NCBI RefSeq assembly: GCF_042477335.2
Contig: NC_091247.1
Location: 43,454,501-43,518,500, forward strand
Origin: Ovis canadensis
Lineage: Eukaryota; Chordata; Mammalia; Artiodactyla; Bovidae
Length of the DNA stretch: 64,000 nucleotides
Reading direction: 5' to 3'
The notes under the pieces are model-generated. The model did no database searches and was not told the origin of the DNA. It saw only the letters and a program-made list of their open reading frames with translations. The position numbers and the translations under genes are program-made. Below are positions 1-10,412 of the stretch, in pieces. Each line of letters begins with the position of its first letter. The stretch's first letter is position 1.

Positions 1-771
1 CACCATCCTCCAGTCCCGGGATCTGGGCTCCATCATCTGTGACATCAAGTTCTCTGAGCTCACCTACCTCAATGCATTCTGGCGCGACTACATCAACGGC
101 TCCTTACTAGAGGCACTTAAAGGTGTCTTTATCACAGACTCCCTCAAGCAGGCTGTGGGCCATGAAGCCATCAAGCTGCTGGTGAACGTGGACAAGGAGG
201 ACTATGAGCTGCACCGACAGAAACTCCTGAGGAACTTGATGCTGCAAGCATTGCCCTGGCCTTTTCCCCTTCTCACTTCTCTGGGGACTTCTCACCACCC
301 ACCTCTGGAGCTTACATACTGTTCTGGGGTTTGTTCTCTAGCCTTCCAACTGATCACACCCCTGCCTTTTTTTTTTTTTAAAGGAAAAGACAAAAGAAAA
401 ATGGAAGTGGTGTCCCCCACCCCTCCCTGCACCCATGTGCCTGGCTTCCCTTTGTTCCCCTTTTCCACTTACCCCCTCATGTGTGTCTCTACAGTCACCT
501 TGCCACTGAGCCGTAAGACAAATGTGTAGGGAGAAGCAAAGTCTATAGGTCATAGTCTTTCTAACGGATTGAAGTGATCACTGCTTTTGGGTGCATTTAG
601 GGGTTATCAGTACTTCTGGCTTTATGAGGGCTCTTAAACTTTTTCTGAAAAACCAAAGGGCTGTCAGTAGGGAGCTGTGTGGAAGGTGGGACTCTGAACT
701 GTATTTTGGAAATTAATCACCACCCTCTCCCAAATTATAGAATTTTTTAAAAAAGAAAAATAAATAAATAG
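1..771 (+). pseudogene. DEDD: DEDD processed pseudogene, 3' part (cut by window edge)
   Basis: Frame 2 (codons from base 2) encodes the C-terminal ~85 residues of death effector domain-containing protein DEDD, ending in the family's LMLQALP C-terminus (last codon 254-256). DEDD is an apoptosis-linked nuclear/cytoplasmic adaptor. The terminal codon has decayed: where the family stops after ALP, bases 257-259 read TGG, so the frame runs on into what looks like 3'UTR. Against the human protein as I remember it there are about four replacements (K to Q, D to N, E to K, G to H) in a highly conserved region. This and the stop loss point to a retrocopy rather than the true last exon. AATAAA-like and A-rich sequence near 744-771 fits a poly(A) end. 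The 5' part and left duplication lie outside the window. A genuine last exon with altered stop remains possible. Confidence 0.65.
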
Positions 772-779
772 TAAAATTA

Positions 780-945
780 CTGATGGTACTGAGTGGCTAC
801 AGAGTATCAGGCATTGGCTTCTACAGTATTAACCTCCACAACAAGCCTGTGAATCCAATAGGGGAAGGTTGAGACTTGCCCGGGTTCAACCAGATGGTCA
901 AGTTGGTAGCTGTGATTCCAGCCCACCTGCCCCACTACAGAGCTT
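780..945 (+). repeat. MIR SINE (old)
   Basis: The order of blocks (variable-site start, 'cctgtgaa', a decayed 'aggttgagacttgcccgggttcaa'-type middle, then 'gattccagccc') resembles the core and 3' part of a MIR in plus orientation. It is strongly diverged and lies directly after the DEDD retrocopy. Confidence 0.5.
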
Positions 946-1659
946 GGTTCTTCCCACAATGCCAATGTCCAATGATGAGAACATGAATTAGACTCTGTTA
1001 TCAGACAAAGAGAGCTTTAAAAGATAAATGCATTAGAACAGATTTAAAACATTCTGTTGTGTCATGACAATTCTCTTCCTGAACTCGGAAGACTGGCATT
1101 GGTTCTATCCACCCTGACAGAGTCAGCCCCTGCCATGGCTCATCAGATTCCCCCAAAGAACAGTCTCGCACCCCCAATTCTGGGGGGAGGTTATGCCTCC
1201 CTCCCAATGGAAGATCAACCAAGGAAATTTCTAACAAAGTAGGGGGCCAGGTTGTTAATTCTACGTTTTCCTGAGTGTTTCCTGATTTGACTTAGACTAA
1301 CTTCTTCCAAAACTGGTACCACTCGTATAGCATAATTGTTTGTGTAACCCTGAAAATGATGCAAAAATTCTAAATTACATCCAGTTGTGCTTTGGAGTTA
1401 CCTTCTATTTCTTCAAGACTCTCACAACATTGCACAAAGAAAGCAGTTGTTGAACCAATGTGTGGTACAATACTGTTTCTATTTTTTAAAATCTCTATAT
1501 AATTTCATGCACTTTCATAGAAAATTGTCTGAGAGGATGCTTAGTAGACTGCAACCATGGTTAGCTTCAGGGAGCAGGTTCACTGCTGCGTTGTGTGTGT
1601 ATGAAGGCCCTTACACTTCTTCCTTCTCACACTTCTATATTGTTCCATATTAAATATAA
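946..1659. other. no recognised gene or repeat
   Basis: AT-rich sequence with short random reading frames on both strands. I recognise no protein family and no repeat family here. Confidence 0.5.
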
Positions 1660-1782
1660 ATTATTTTAAAATGTATATACAGTAAAATTCAGTCTTTTAG
1701 GTGTACAGTTCTATGAGTTTTAACAAATGTATAGAGTAGTGTAAACACTACCACCAATTAGAACATAGTTCCATCCCTGTCA
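1660..1782 (-). mobile_element. old L1 3'-end fragment
   Basis: Reverse complement resembles the 3' untranslated end of mammalian L1M elements (a 'gtgtacagttctatgagttttaacaaatgt'-type motif read on the plus strand). It appears to continue at 1963-2075, separated by an L1 piece in the other orientation. Confidence 0.5.
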
Positions 1783-1961
1783 TATGATCCAGCATTTTCA
1801 CTTCTGGGTATTTGCCTGAAGAAAACAAAAGCATGGATTCAAAAAGTTATATACATCCTTATGTTCATTGCAGCATTATTTACAGCAGCCAAGCTATAGA
1901 AGAAACCTAAGTGTGAATGGATAAAGCAGAGGTGGGATATATGTGTGTGTACACACACACA
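1783..1961 (+). mobile_element. L1 ORF2 C-terminal fragment
   Basis: Plus-strand translation recalls the L1 ORF2 tail (YDP-x-x-LLLGI...YPE, then a FIAALFT-like block), decayed. It ends in a short TG/CA alternating tract at 1938-1962 and lies between two minus-strand L1 pieces. Confidence 0.55.
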
Positions 1962-1962
1962 T

Positions 1963-2075
1963 GTATTGATTTTCAGTAAATACCTAGGAGTAGGATTGCT
2001 GGATCATATACAAAGTGTATATTTAGCTGATGAGATATTAAATGGCTATACCATCTTGTATGGTACAGGTTCCCA
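1963..2075 (-). mobile_element. old L1 fragment
   Basis: The plus strand reads like the reverse complement of the L1M 3' region ('aaatacctaggagt...ggattgctggatcatat'). It is probably the continuation of 1660-1782. Confidence 0.5.
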
Positions 2076-2091
2076 TCTGAATACCCATCTG

Positions 2092-3233
2092 AATGCAGAG
2101 TTCCAGAAAATAGCAAGGAGAGATAGAAAGCCTTCCTCAGTGATCAATACAAAGAAATAGAGGAAAACAAAAGAATGGGTAAGACTAGAGATCCCTTCAA
2201 GAACATTAGAGATACCAAGGGAATATTTCATGCAAAGATGGACACAATAAAGGACAGAAATGGTATGGATCTAACAGAAGCAGAAGATATTAAGAAAAGA
2301 TGCCTAGAATACACAGAAGAACTATACAAAAAAGATCTTCATGACCCAGATAACTACAATGGTGTGATCACTCACCTAGGACCAGACATTCTGGAATCCA
2401 AAGTCTAGTGGGCCTTAGAATCACTACGAACAAAGCTAGTGGAGGTGACGGAATTCCAGTTGAGCTATTTCAAATCCTAAAAGATGCTGCTGTGAAAGCA
2501 CTGTACTCATTATGCCAGCAAGTTTGGAAAACTCAGCAGTGGCCACAGGACTGAAAAAGGTCAGTTTTCATTCCAGTCCTAAAGAAAGGCATGACAAGAA
2601 TGTTCAAGTGAAAGTGAAGTCGTTCAGTCGTGTCCGACTCTTTGCGACCCCATGGACACAAGGCTCCTCCATCCATGGGATTTTCTAGGCAAGAGTACTA
2701 GAGTGGGTTGCCATTTCCTTCTCCAGGGAACTTCCCGACCCAGGGATCAAACCCAGGCCTCCCACATTGTAGACAAACGCTTTATTGTCTGAGCCACCAG
2801 GGAAGTCCTGCACAATAGCCCTCATCTCACACGTTAGCAAACTAAAGCTCAAAATCTCCAGGTGAGGCTTCAACAGTATGTGAACCGAGAACTTCCAAAT
2901 GTTCAAGCTGGATTTAGAAAAGGCAGAGGAACCAGAGATCAAATTGCCAACATCCGCTGGATCATGGAAAAAGCAAGAGAGTTCCAGAAAAATATCTACT
3001 TTTGCTTTATTGACTACGCCAAAGCCTTTGACTGTGTGGATCACAACAAACTGTGGAAAATTCTTAAAGAGATGGCAATACCAGACTACCTGACCTGCCT
3101 CCTCAGAAATCTGTATTCAGCTCAGGAAGCAACAATCAGAACTGGACATGGAACAATGGACTGGTTCCAAACTGGGAAAGGAGTATGTCAAGGCTGTATA
3201 TTGTTACCCTGCTTATTTAACTTATATGCAGAG
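2092..3233 (+). mobile_element. BovB LINE, outer old copy, left part
   Basis: This is a BovB (RTE-clade) LINE fragment covering the region after the endonuclease and the N-terminal half of the reverse transcriptase, with recognisable blocks such as FRKGRGTRDQIAN, FIDYAKAFDCVDH and GKGVCQGC. The reading frame is broken by stops and by a Bov-tA insertion at 2608-2808. It ends at the codons for 'LFN.YAE', exactly where the fragment starting near 7023 resumes with 'YIMQNA', so 2092-3233 and 7023-7874 are halves of one element split by later insertions. Confidence 0.85.
2608..2808 (-). mobile_element. Bov-tA SINE inserted in BovB
   Basis: The full tRNA-Glu-derived Bov-tA body is in reverse orientation: the BovB-derived 3' end ('gtcgtgtccgactctttgcg') is on the left and the tRNA-like head ('gagccaccagggaagtcc') on the right. 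It interrupts the BovB reading frame between 2607 and 2809. Confidence 0.85.
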
Positions 3234-3853
3234 TTCAGTTCAGTTCAGTTCAGTCACTCAGTCGTGTTGACTGTTTGCGACCCCATAAATCGCAGCATGC
3301 CAGACCTCCCTGTCCATCACCAGCTCCCAGAGTTCACTCAGACTCACATCCATCGAGTCAGAGATGCCATCCAGCCATCTCATCCTCTGTCGTCCCCTTC
3401 TCCTCCTGCCCCCAATCCCTCCCAGCATCAGAGTCTTTTCCAATGAGTCAACTCTTCGCATGAGGTGGCCAAAGTATTAGAGTTTCAGCTTTAGCATCAT
3501 TCCTTCCAAAGAAATCCCAGGGCTGATCTCCTTCAGAATGGACTGGTTGGATCTCCTTGCAGTCCAAGGGACTCTCAAGAGTCTTCTCCAACACCACAGT
3601 TCAAAAGCATGAGTTCTTCGGTGCTCAGCTTTCTTCAGAGTCCAACTCTCACATCCATACATGACCACTGAAAAAACCATTGCCTTGACTAGATGGACCT
3701 TTGTTGGCAAAGCATGTCTCTGCTTTTCAATATGCTATCTAGTTTGGTCAAGACTTTTCTTCTAAGGAGTAAGCGTCTTTTAATTTCATGGCTGCAGTCA
3801 CCATCTGCAGTGATTTTGGAGCCCAAAAAAATAAAGTCTGACACTGTTTCCCC
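3234..3853 (-). mobile_element. BovB LINE, middle copy, 3' part
   Basis: Minus-strand BovB 3' end. The characteristic (TTCAG)n tail complement at 3234-3260 is followed leftward-to-rightward by reverse-complement 3' coding sequence back to 'tctgacactgtttcc'. The element continues at 6318-7022 beyond the nested plus-strand copy. Confidence 0.85.
3843..3853. repeat. target-site duplication, left copy (innermost BovB)
   Basis: The 11-bp word actgtttcccc here is repeated at 6318-6328, flanking the plus-strand BovB. Part of this word also occurs as an internal near-repeat in BovB itself, so the duplication call is likely but not certain. Confidence 0.6.
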
Positions 3854-6317
3854 AGATCTTTTAGAACTAACACCCAAAAAAATGACCTTTTCATTATAGG
3901 GGACTGGAATGCAAAAGTAGGAAGTCAAAAAACACCTGGAGTAACAGGCAAATTTGGCCTTGGAATGCGGAATGAAGCAGGGCAAAGACTAATAGAGTTT
4001 TGCTAAGAAAATGCACTGTCATAGCAAACACCCTCTTCCAACAACACAAGAGAAGACTCTACACATGGACATCACCAGATGGTCAACACCGAAATCAGAT
4101 TGATTATATTCTTTGCAGTCAAAGATGGAGAAGCTCTATACAGTCAACAAAAACAAGACTGGGACCTGACTGTGGCTCAGATCATGAACTCCTTATTGCC
4201 AAATTCAGACTGAAATTGAAGAAAGTAGGGAAAACTACTAGACCATTCAGATATGACCTAAATCAAATCCCTTATGATTATACAGTGGAAGTGAGAAATA
4301 GATTTAAGGGCCTAGATCTGATAGATATAGTGCCTGATGAACTATGGAATGAGGTTCATGATATTGTACAGGAGACAGAGATCAAGACCATCCCCATGGA
4401 AAAGAAATGCAAAAAAAGCAAAATGGCTGTCTGGGGAGGCCTTACAAATAGCTGTGAAAAGAAGAGAGGCGAAAAGCAAAGGAGAAAAGGAAAGATATAA
4501 GCATCTGAAGGCAGAGTTCCAAAGAATAGCAAGAAGAGATAAGAAAGCCTTCTTCAGCAATCAATGCAAAGAAATAGAGGAAAACAACAGAATGGGAAAG
4601 ACTAGAGATCTCTTCAAGAAAATTAGAGATACCAAGGGAACATTTCATGCAAAGATGGGCTCGATAAAGGACAGAAATGGTATGGACCTAACAGAAGCAG
4701 AAGATATTAAGAAGAGGTGGCAAGAATACACAGAAGAACTGTACAAAAATGATCTTCATGACCAAGATAATCGTGATGCTGTGATCACTAATCTAGAGCC
4801 AGACATCTTGGAATGTGAAGTCAAGTGGGCCTTAGAAACATCACTACAAACAAAGCTAGTGGAGGTGATAGAATTCCAATGGAGCTGTTTCAAATCCTGA
4901 AAGATGAAGCTGTGAAAGTGCTGCACTCAATATGCCAGCAAGTTTGGAAAACTCAGCAGTGGCCACAGGACTGGAAAAGGTCAGTTTTCATTCCAGTCCC
5001 AAAGAAAAGGCAATGCCAAAGAATGCTCAAACTACCACACAATTGCACTCATCTCACATGCTAGTATAATAATGCTCAAAATTCTCCAAGCCAGGCTTCA
5101 GCAATACGTGAACTGTGAACTTCCTGATGTTCAAGTTGGTTTTAGAAAAGGCAGAGGAACCAGAGATCAAATTGCCAACATCTGCTCGATCATGGAAAAA
5201 GCAAGAGAGTTCCAGAAAAACATCTATTTCTACTTTATTGACTATGCCAAAGCCTTTGACTGTGTGGATCACAACAAACTCTGGAAAATTCTTCAAGAGA
5301 TGGGAATACCAGACCACCTAACCTGCCTCTTGAGAAATCTGTATGCAGGTCAGGAAGCAACAGTTAGAACTGGACATGGAACAACAGACTGGTTCCAAAT
5401 AGGAAAAGGAGTACGTCAAGGCTGTATACTGTCACCCTGCTTATTTAACTTCTATGCAGAGTACATCATGAGAAACGCTGGACTGGAAGAAACACAAGCT
5501 GGAATCAAGATTGCTGGGAGAAATATCAGTAACCTCAGATATGCAGATGACACCACGCTTATGGCAGAAAGTGAAGGGGAGCTAAAAAGCCACTTGATGA
5601 AAGTGAAAGAGAGTGAAAAAGTTGGCTTAAAGCTCAACATTCAGAAAACGAAGATCATGGCATCTGGTCCCATCACTTCATGGGGAATAGATGGGGAAAC
5701 AGTGGAAACAGTGTCAGACTTTATTTTGGGGGGCTCCCAAATCACTGCAGATGGTGACTGCAGCCATGAAATTAAAAGACGCTTACTCCTTGGAAGAAAA
5801 GTTATGACCAACTTAGACAGTATATTCAAAAGCAGAGACATTACTTTGCCGACTAAGGTCCGTCTAGTCAAGGCTATGGTTTTTCCAGTGGTCATGTATG
5901 GATGTGAGAGTTGGACTTGTGAAGAAAGCTGAGTGCCAAAGAGTTGATGCGTTTGAACTGTGGTGTTGGAGAAGACTCTTGAGAGTCCCTTGGACTGCAA
6001 GGAGATCCAACTAATCCATTCTGAAGGAGATCAGCCCTGGGATTTCTTTGGAAGGAATGATGCTAAAGCTGAAGCTCCAGTACTTTGGCCACCTCATGTG
6101 AAGAGTTGACTCATTGGAAAAGACTCTGATGCTGGGAGGGATTGGGGGCAGGAGGAGAAGGGGACGACAGAGGATGAGATGGCTGGATGGCATCACTGAC
6201 TCGATGATGTGAGTCTGAGTGAACTCTGGGAGTTGGTGATGGACAGGGAGGCCTGGCGTGCTGCGATTCATGGGGTCACAAAGAGTCAGACACGACTGAG
6301 CAACTGAACTGAACTGA
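3854..6317 (+). mobile_element. BovB LINE, innermost copy, 5'-truncated
   Basis: This 2.46-kb BovB starts within the apurinic-like endonuclease domain and runs to the normal 3' tail of repeated 'gaact' units. Endonuclease motifs GDWNAKVG (about 3901-3924) and SDHELL (about 4177-4194) are visible, as is the reverse-transcriptase active site YADD at 5540-5551 within a long open segment (5072-5932). Frameshifts and stops elsewhere (for example near 4500, 4860 and 5930) make it non-autonomous. It sits inside the minus-strand copy 3234-3853/6318-7022, flanked by an 11-bp direct repeat. Confidence 0.9.
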
Positions 6318-7022
6318 ACTGTTTCCCCATCTATTTCCCATGAAGTGATGGGACCAGATGCCATGATCTTCGTTTTCCGAATGTTGAGCTTTAAGCCAAT
6401 TTTTTCACTCTCCACTTTCACTTTCATCAAGAGGCTTTTTAGCTCCTCCTCACTTTCTGCCATAAGAGTGGTGTCATCTGCATATCTGAGGTTATTGATA
6501 TTTCTCCCGGCAATCTTGATTCCAGCTTGTGTTTCTTCCAGCCCAGCGTTTCTCATGATGTACTCTGCATAGAAGTTAAATAAGCAGGGTGACAATATAC
6601 AGCCTTGACGCACTCCTTTTCCTATTTGGAACCAGTTGCTTCCTGACGTGCATACAAATTTCTCAAGAGGCAGGTCAGGTGGTCTGGTATTCCCATCTCT
6701 TTCAGAATTTTCCATAGTTTATTGTGATCCACACAGGCAAAGGCTTTGGCATAGTCAATAAAGCAGAAATAGATGTTTTTCTGGAACTCTCTTGCTTTTT
6801 CCATGATCCAGCAGATGTTGGCAATTTGATCTCTGGTTTCTCTGCCTTTTCTAAAACCAGCTTGAACATCTGGAAGTTCACGGTTCAAGTATTGCTGAAG
6901 CCTGGCTTGGAGAATTTTGAGCATTACTGTACTAGCGTGTGAGATGAGTGCAATTGTGTGGTAGTTTGAGCATTCTTTGGCATTGCCTTTCTTTGGGATT
7001 GGAATGAAAACTGACCTTTTCC
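6318..7022 (-). mobile_element. BovB LINE, middle copy, 5' part
   Basis: Minus-strand BovB reverse-transcriptase region. It begins at 'actgtttccccatc', continuing the element broken at 3853, and runs back to the segment encoding 'WKRSVFIPIPKKGNAKECSNY'-like residues. The protein frame is broken near 6640-6720. Its right end abuts the resumed outer copy at about 7022 with little or no target-site duplication. Confidence 0.85.
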
Positions 7023-7874
7023 AGTATATCATGCAAAATGCCAGGTTGGATGAAGCACAAGCTGGAATCAAGATTGCTGGGAGAAATATCAATAACCTCA
7101 GATATGCAGATGACACCACCCTTATGGTAGAAAATGTAGAGGAACTAAAGAGCCTTTTGAACAAAGTGAAAGAGGAGAGTGAAAAAGCTGTCTTAAAACT
7201 CAACATTCAAAAAAATAAGATCATCGCATCTGGTCCCATCACTTCATGGCAAACGGAGAAACAATGGAAACAGTGACAGACTTTATTTTGGGGGCTCCAA
7301 AATCACTACAGATGGTGACTGCAGCCATGAAATTAAAAGATGCTTGATCCTTGGAAGAAAACCTATGACAAACCTAGACAGCATATTAAAAAACAGACAC
7401 TAGTTTGCTAACAAAGGTCCATCTAGTCAAGGCTATGGCTTTTCCAGTGGTCATGTACGGATGTGAGAGTTGGACTATAAAGAAAGCTGAGCGCCGAGGA
7501 ATTGATATTTTTGAACTGTGGTATTAGACTCTTGAGAGTCCCTTGGACTGCAAGGAGATCCAACCAGTCCATCCAAAGGAGATCAGTCCTGGGTGTTCAT
7601 TGGAAGGACTGATGTTGAAGCTGAAACTCCAATACTTTGGCCACTTGATGCGAAGAGGTGACTCATTTGAAAAGACCCTGATGCTGGGAAAGATTGAGGG
7701 CAGGAGGAGAAGGGGACGACAGAGGATTAGATGGTTGGATGGCATCACCAACTCGATGGACATGGGTTTGGGTAAACTCCGGGAGTTGGTGATGGACAGG
7801 GAGGCCTGGCGTGCTGCAGTTCATGGGTCGCAAAGAATTGGACACGACTGAGCGACTGAACTGAACTGAACTGA
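7023..7874 (+). mobile_element. BovB LINE, outer old copy, right part
   Basis: The outer BovB resumes at the codons for YIMQNARL, includes the reverse-transcriptase YADD box (about 7102-7113), and ends in the 'gaactgaactga' tail. Several indels and stops disrupt it. Its divergence is greater than that of the inserted copies, as expected for the oldest of the nest. Confidence 0.85.
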
Positions 7875-8309
7875 GTCAAAGCTATGGTTTTTCCATAGTT
7901 ATGAATGGATGTGAGAGCTGGACCATAAAGAAAGCTAAACCCTGAAGAATTGATACTTTTGAACTGTGGTGTTTGAGAAGACTCTTGAGAGTACTTTGGA
8001 CTGCAAGGAGATCAAACCAATCAATCCTAAAGGAAATCAGTCCTTGCTGAAGCTGAAGCTCCAATATTTTGGCCACCTGATGTGAAGAAAAGACTTACTG
8101 GAAAAGACCCTGATGCTTGGAAAGATTTTAAGCAAAAGGAGAAGGGGATGACAGAGGATGAGATGGTTGGATGGCATCACTGACTTGATGGACATGAGTT
8201 TGAGCAAGCTCTGGGAATTGGTGATGGACAGGGAAGCCTGGCATGCTGCAGTCCATGGGGTCACCAAGAGGCAAAACACGATTGAGCAGCTGAACTGAAC
8301 TGACTGACT
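7875..8309 (+). mobile_element. BovB LINE 3' end, second tail in tandem
   Basis: Immediately after the tail of the previous BovB a second 5'-truncated copy starts at the 'gtcaaagctatggtttttcc' region and ends in a second 'gaactgaactgactga' tail. Two BovB 3' ends are thus tail-to-head in the same orientation. Confidence 0.85.
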
Positions 8310-8369
8310 ATCTTGCATGATGAGATAAAGAAATGCACGAGAGTTCTAGCAGCTCTGCATCTTCTCCAG

Positions 8370-8585
8370 AACTTGAACTTGATATGGTAAGTGTTGTTGA
8401 TAGTAAACATTCCAGTAGGTGTATGGTGAAACCTCATTGTGGTTTTGATTTACATTTCCCTACTGAGTAATGGTATTAAGGATTATTTCATGTACTTAAT
8501 GTTTTTGCTCTTTTTCTTGGTTAAGTGTCTATTCAATCTTTTGCACATTTTTTTGGATTGTTTGTTTTGTCATAGTTGAGTTGCA
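8370..8585 (-). mobile_element. old L1 ORF2 fragment
   Basis: The plus strand reads as the reverse complement of the L1 ORF2 region encoding the 'RHFSKEDI' and 'MRYH' neighbourhood ('cctcattgtggttttgatttacatttccct', then 'tgtctattcaatcttttgc'). Confidence 0.6.
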
Positions 8586-8593
8586 TTACTATT

Positions 8594-8960
8594 TTTAAGA
8601 GCTTTATTGATACTAACAGACGTACAATATATTGTACATGTTTAAAATGGATAGCTTGATAAATTTGGCATAAGCTTACATCCATGAAACCATTGCCACA
8701 ATCAAGGTAATGGACATATCCATTGCCCCCCAAAGTTTCCTCACACCACTTAATAATCCTTTTTCCATTCCTCTTCCTGCCAACACCCACTCCCCAGGCA
8801 ACCAGTAATCTGCTCATTATGAGTTAGTTTGCATTTTACAGAATTTTATATAAATAGAATCATACAGTAAGTACTTTAAAAATCTGGCTTCTTTCACTTA
8901 GCATAATTGTTCTGCCATCCATCCATGTATGCATCAACAGGTCATTCCTTTTTCAAAAAG
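8594..8960 (-). mobile_element. old L1 3'-end fragment
   Basis: Reverse-orientation L1M 3' end: 'ccatgaaaccattgccacaatcaaggtaatgg', 'ccccaggcaaccagtaatctgct' and 'ataaatagaatcatacagta' blocks in the expected order. About 20% diverged by eye. Confidence 0.7.
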
Positions 8961-9355
8961 TTAAAATCAGATAATAAAAATTTAGTTTCAAGTTATCAAA
9001 TTATTTTCCTCACTGACAGTTTCAACAAATATAACAAGGTCTTATTTGATCTTCAGCAAACCTAGGTACAACAGAAGTACTACTTAACACTGATGATGCT
9101 AAAGACATGTCAGTATTAGTCAAACCAACAAGTTTCAGCTAGCTTCAATACCAGATATCGACTCAGTACTGAATATTTCCCAGATCACTTGAACCTGAAA
9201 TTCATTCTGATCAGTTTCTTTTATATTCCTGAGAATTCATATAAGCACTTAATTTCTCTTAAGCCAATTAAACAGAGCTCATCCACAAACCAATTCTGAC
9301 AATGCCATTAGAAGGCAGAGACATCTCATATTTATAAAGGGCATACATACATCTA
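8961..9355. other. AT-rich spacer
   Basis: No recognised gene or repeat; no long reading frame. Confidence 0.4.
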
Positions 9356-9575
9356 TGGGGCTACCATGGTGGCTCAGTGGTAAAGAATCTGCCTGCAATG
9401 CAGGAGATCCAGGAGATGCAGGTTCAGTCCCTGGGTCAGGAAGATCCCCTGGAGGAGGGCATGGCAACTCATTCTAGTATTCTTGCCTGGAGAATCTCAT
9501 GGACAGAGGAGCCTGGCAGGCTATAGTCCATAGAGTTCCAAAGAGTCAGACATGACTGAAGCAACTAAGCACGCA
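9356..9575 (+). mobile_element. Bov-tA SINE
   Basis: Complete plus-strand Bov-tA: tRNA-like head 'ggtggctcagtggtaaagaatctgcc', BovB-like body and 'gagtcagacatgactgaagcaact' end. Confidence 0.85.
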
Positions 9576-9904
9576 CGTATGCACATGTATCTACATAGAC
9601 ATAGCAACCTTACCGTTTTGCTCTGGTCACTCTTATTTAGTTATTATGGACAAACAGGCTTCCATAGTGGTCTGGCTCTTGAAAGAGAAAGGACCCAGAG
9701 TGGTTTGCAATAAGCAAAGCCTGAAAGGGAAGTGAGTCCAGATGAAGCAAGTAGAATTTTCCCATCCCACAAGAGACAGAGTGGTTCATCCCAAAATGAT
9801 ACAAAAACACAAACAACAAATAAGATATGGTTCCACAGACAGAAAATCAGAAGAGGTGTAGTCTAAAAATTCCACTTCCTCTCCCACATGGAAGCCTCCA
9901 AATA

Positions 9905-10412
9905 GATTGGCCTAGGTCTTTTTAAAAAATTATTTATTTAATTGGGGCTTCCCTGATGGCTTAGTTGGGAATCCATCTGCAATGGAGGAGACCTCAGTTT
10001 GATCCTGGGTTGGGAAGATCCTCTGGAGAAGGGGTAGCTACCCAGTACAGTATTCTTGGGCTTCCCTTGTGGCTCAGCCTGCAATGCAGGAGACCTGGGT
10101 TTGGTCCCTAGGTTGGGAAGATCACCTGGAGAAGGGAAAGGCTACATTTTTGGCAGCACTGAGTGTTGCTGCATTCAGGCCCTCTCTAGTTGTACCAAGC
10201 AAGGCCCACTCTCAAGCTGTGGTGTGCGGGCTTCTCACTGCACTGGCTTCTCCTGTGGAGTGCAGGCTCTAAGGCACACGGGCGTCAGTACTTGTGGTTG
10301 TACAGGCCCAGTTGCCCCACAGCATGTGGAATCCTCTTGGATCAGGGATCAAACTCACGTTCCCTGAACTGGCAGGAGGATTCTTAACCACTGGACTTCC
10401 AGGGAAATGCTG
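9905..10412 (-). mobile_element. CHR-type tRNA-Glu SINE, interrupted
   Basis: Minus-strand CHR SINE: A/T-rich tail complement at 9905-9943 and tRNA-like head complement ending 'ccactggacttccagggaaatg' near 10412. A plus-strand Bov-tA head dimer (9945-10150) interrupts it. Confidence 0.75.
9945..10150 (+). mobile_element. Bov-tA dimer (two tRNA-like heads)
   Basis: Two successive tRNA-like heads ('gggcttccctgatggctta' at 9946 and 'gggcttcccttgtggctca' at 10058) without the normal BovB-derived 3' end. It is inserted in the CHR SINE around it. Confidence 0.75.

Noticed and set aside
2685-3044. Open frames antisense to BovB (also near 5054-5317, 6724-6942, 37568-37786)
   Set aside because: They recur at the same place in each BovB copy on the strand opposite the reverse transcriptase; they are shadows of the coding frame.
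9356-9440. tRNA-like heads of Bov-tA and CHR SINEs as tRNA genes
   Set aside because: They are tRNA-Glu-derived SINE heads fused to repeat bodies and do not preserve a full cloverleaf; no standalone tRNA was seen.
9279-9467. Many 60-90 codon frames with SMGFSRQEYWSGLPFP-like or KNPPASAGD-like content
   Set aside because: All lie inside Bov-tA or BOV-A2 copies and repeat with them; they are translated SINE sequence, not genes.
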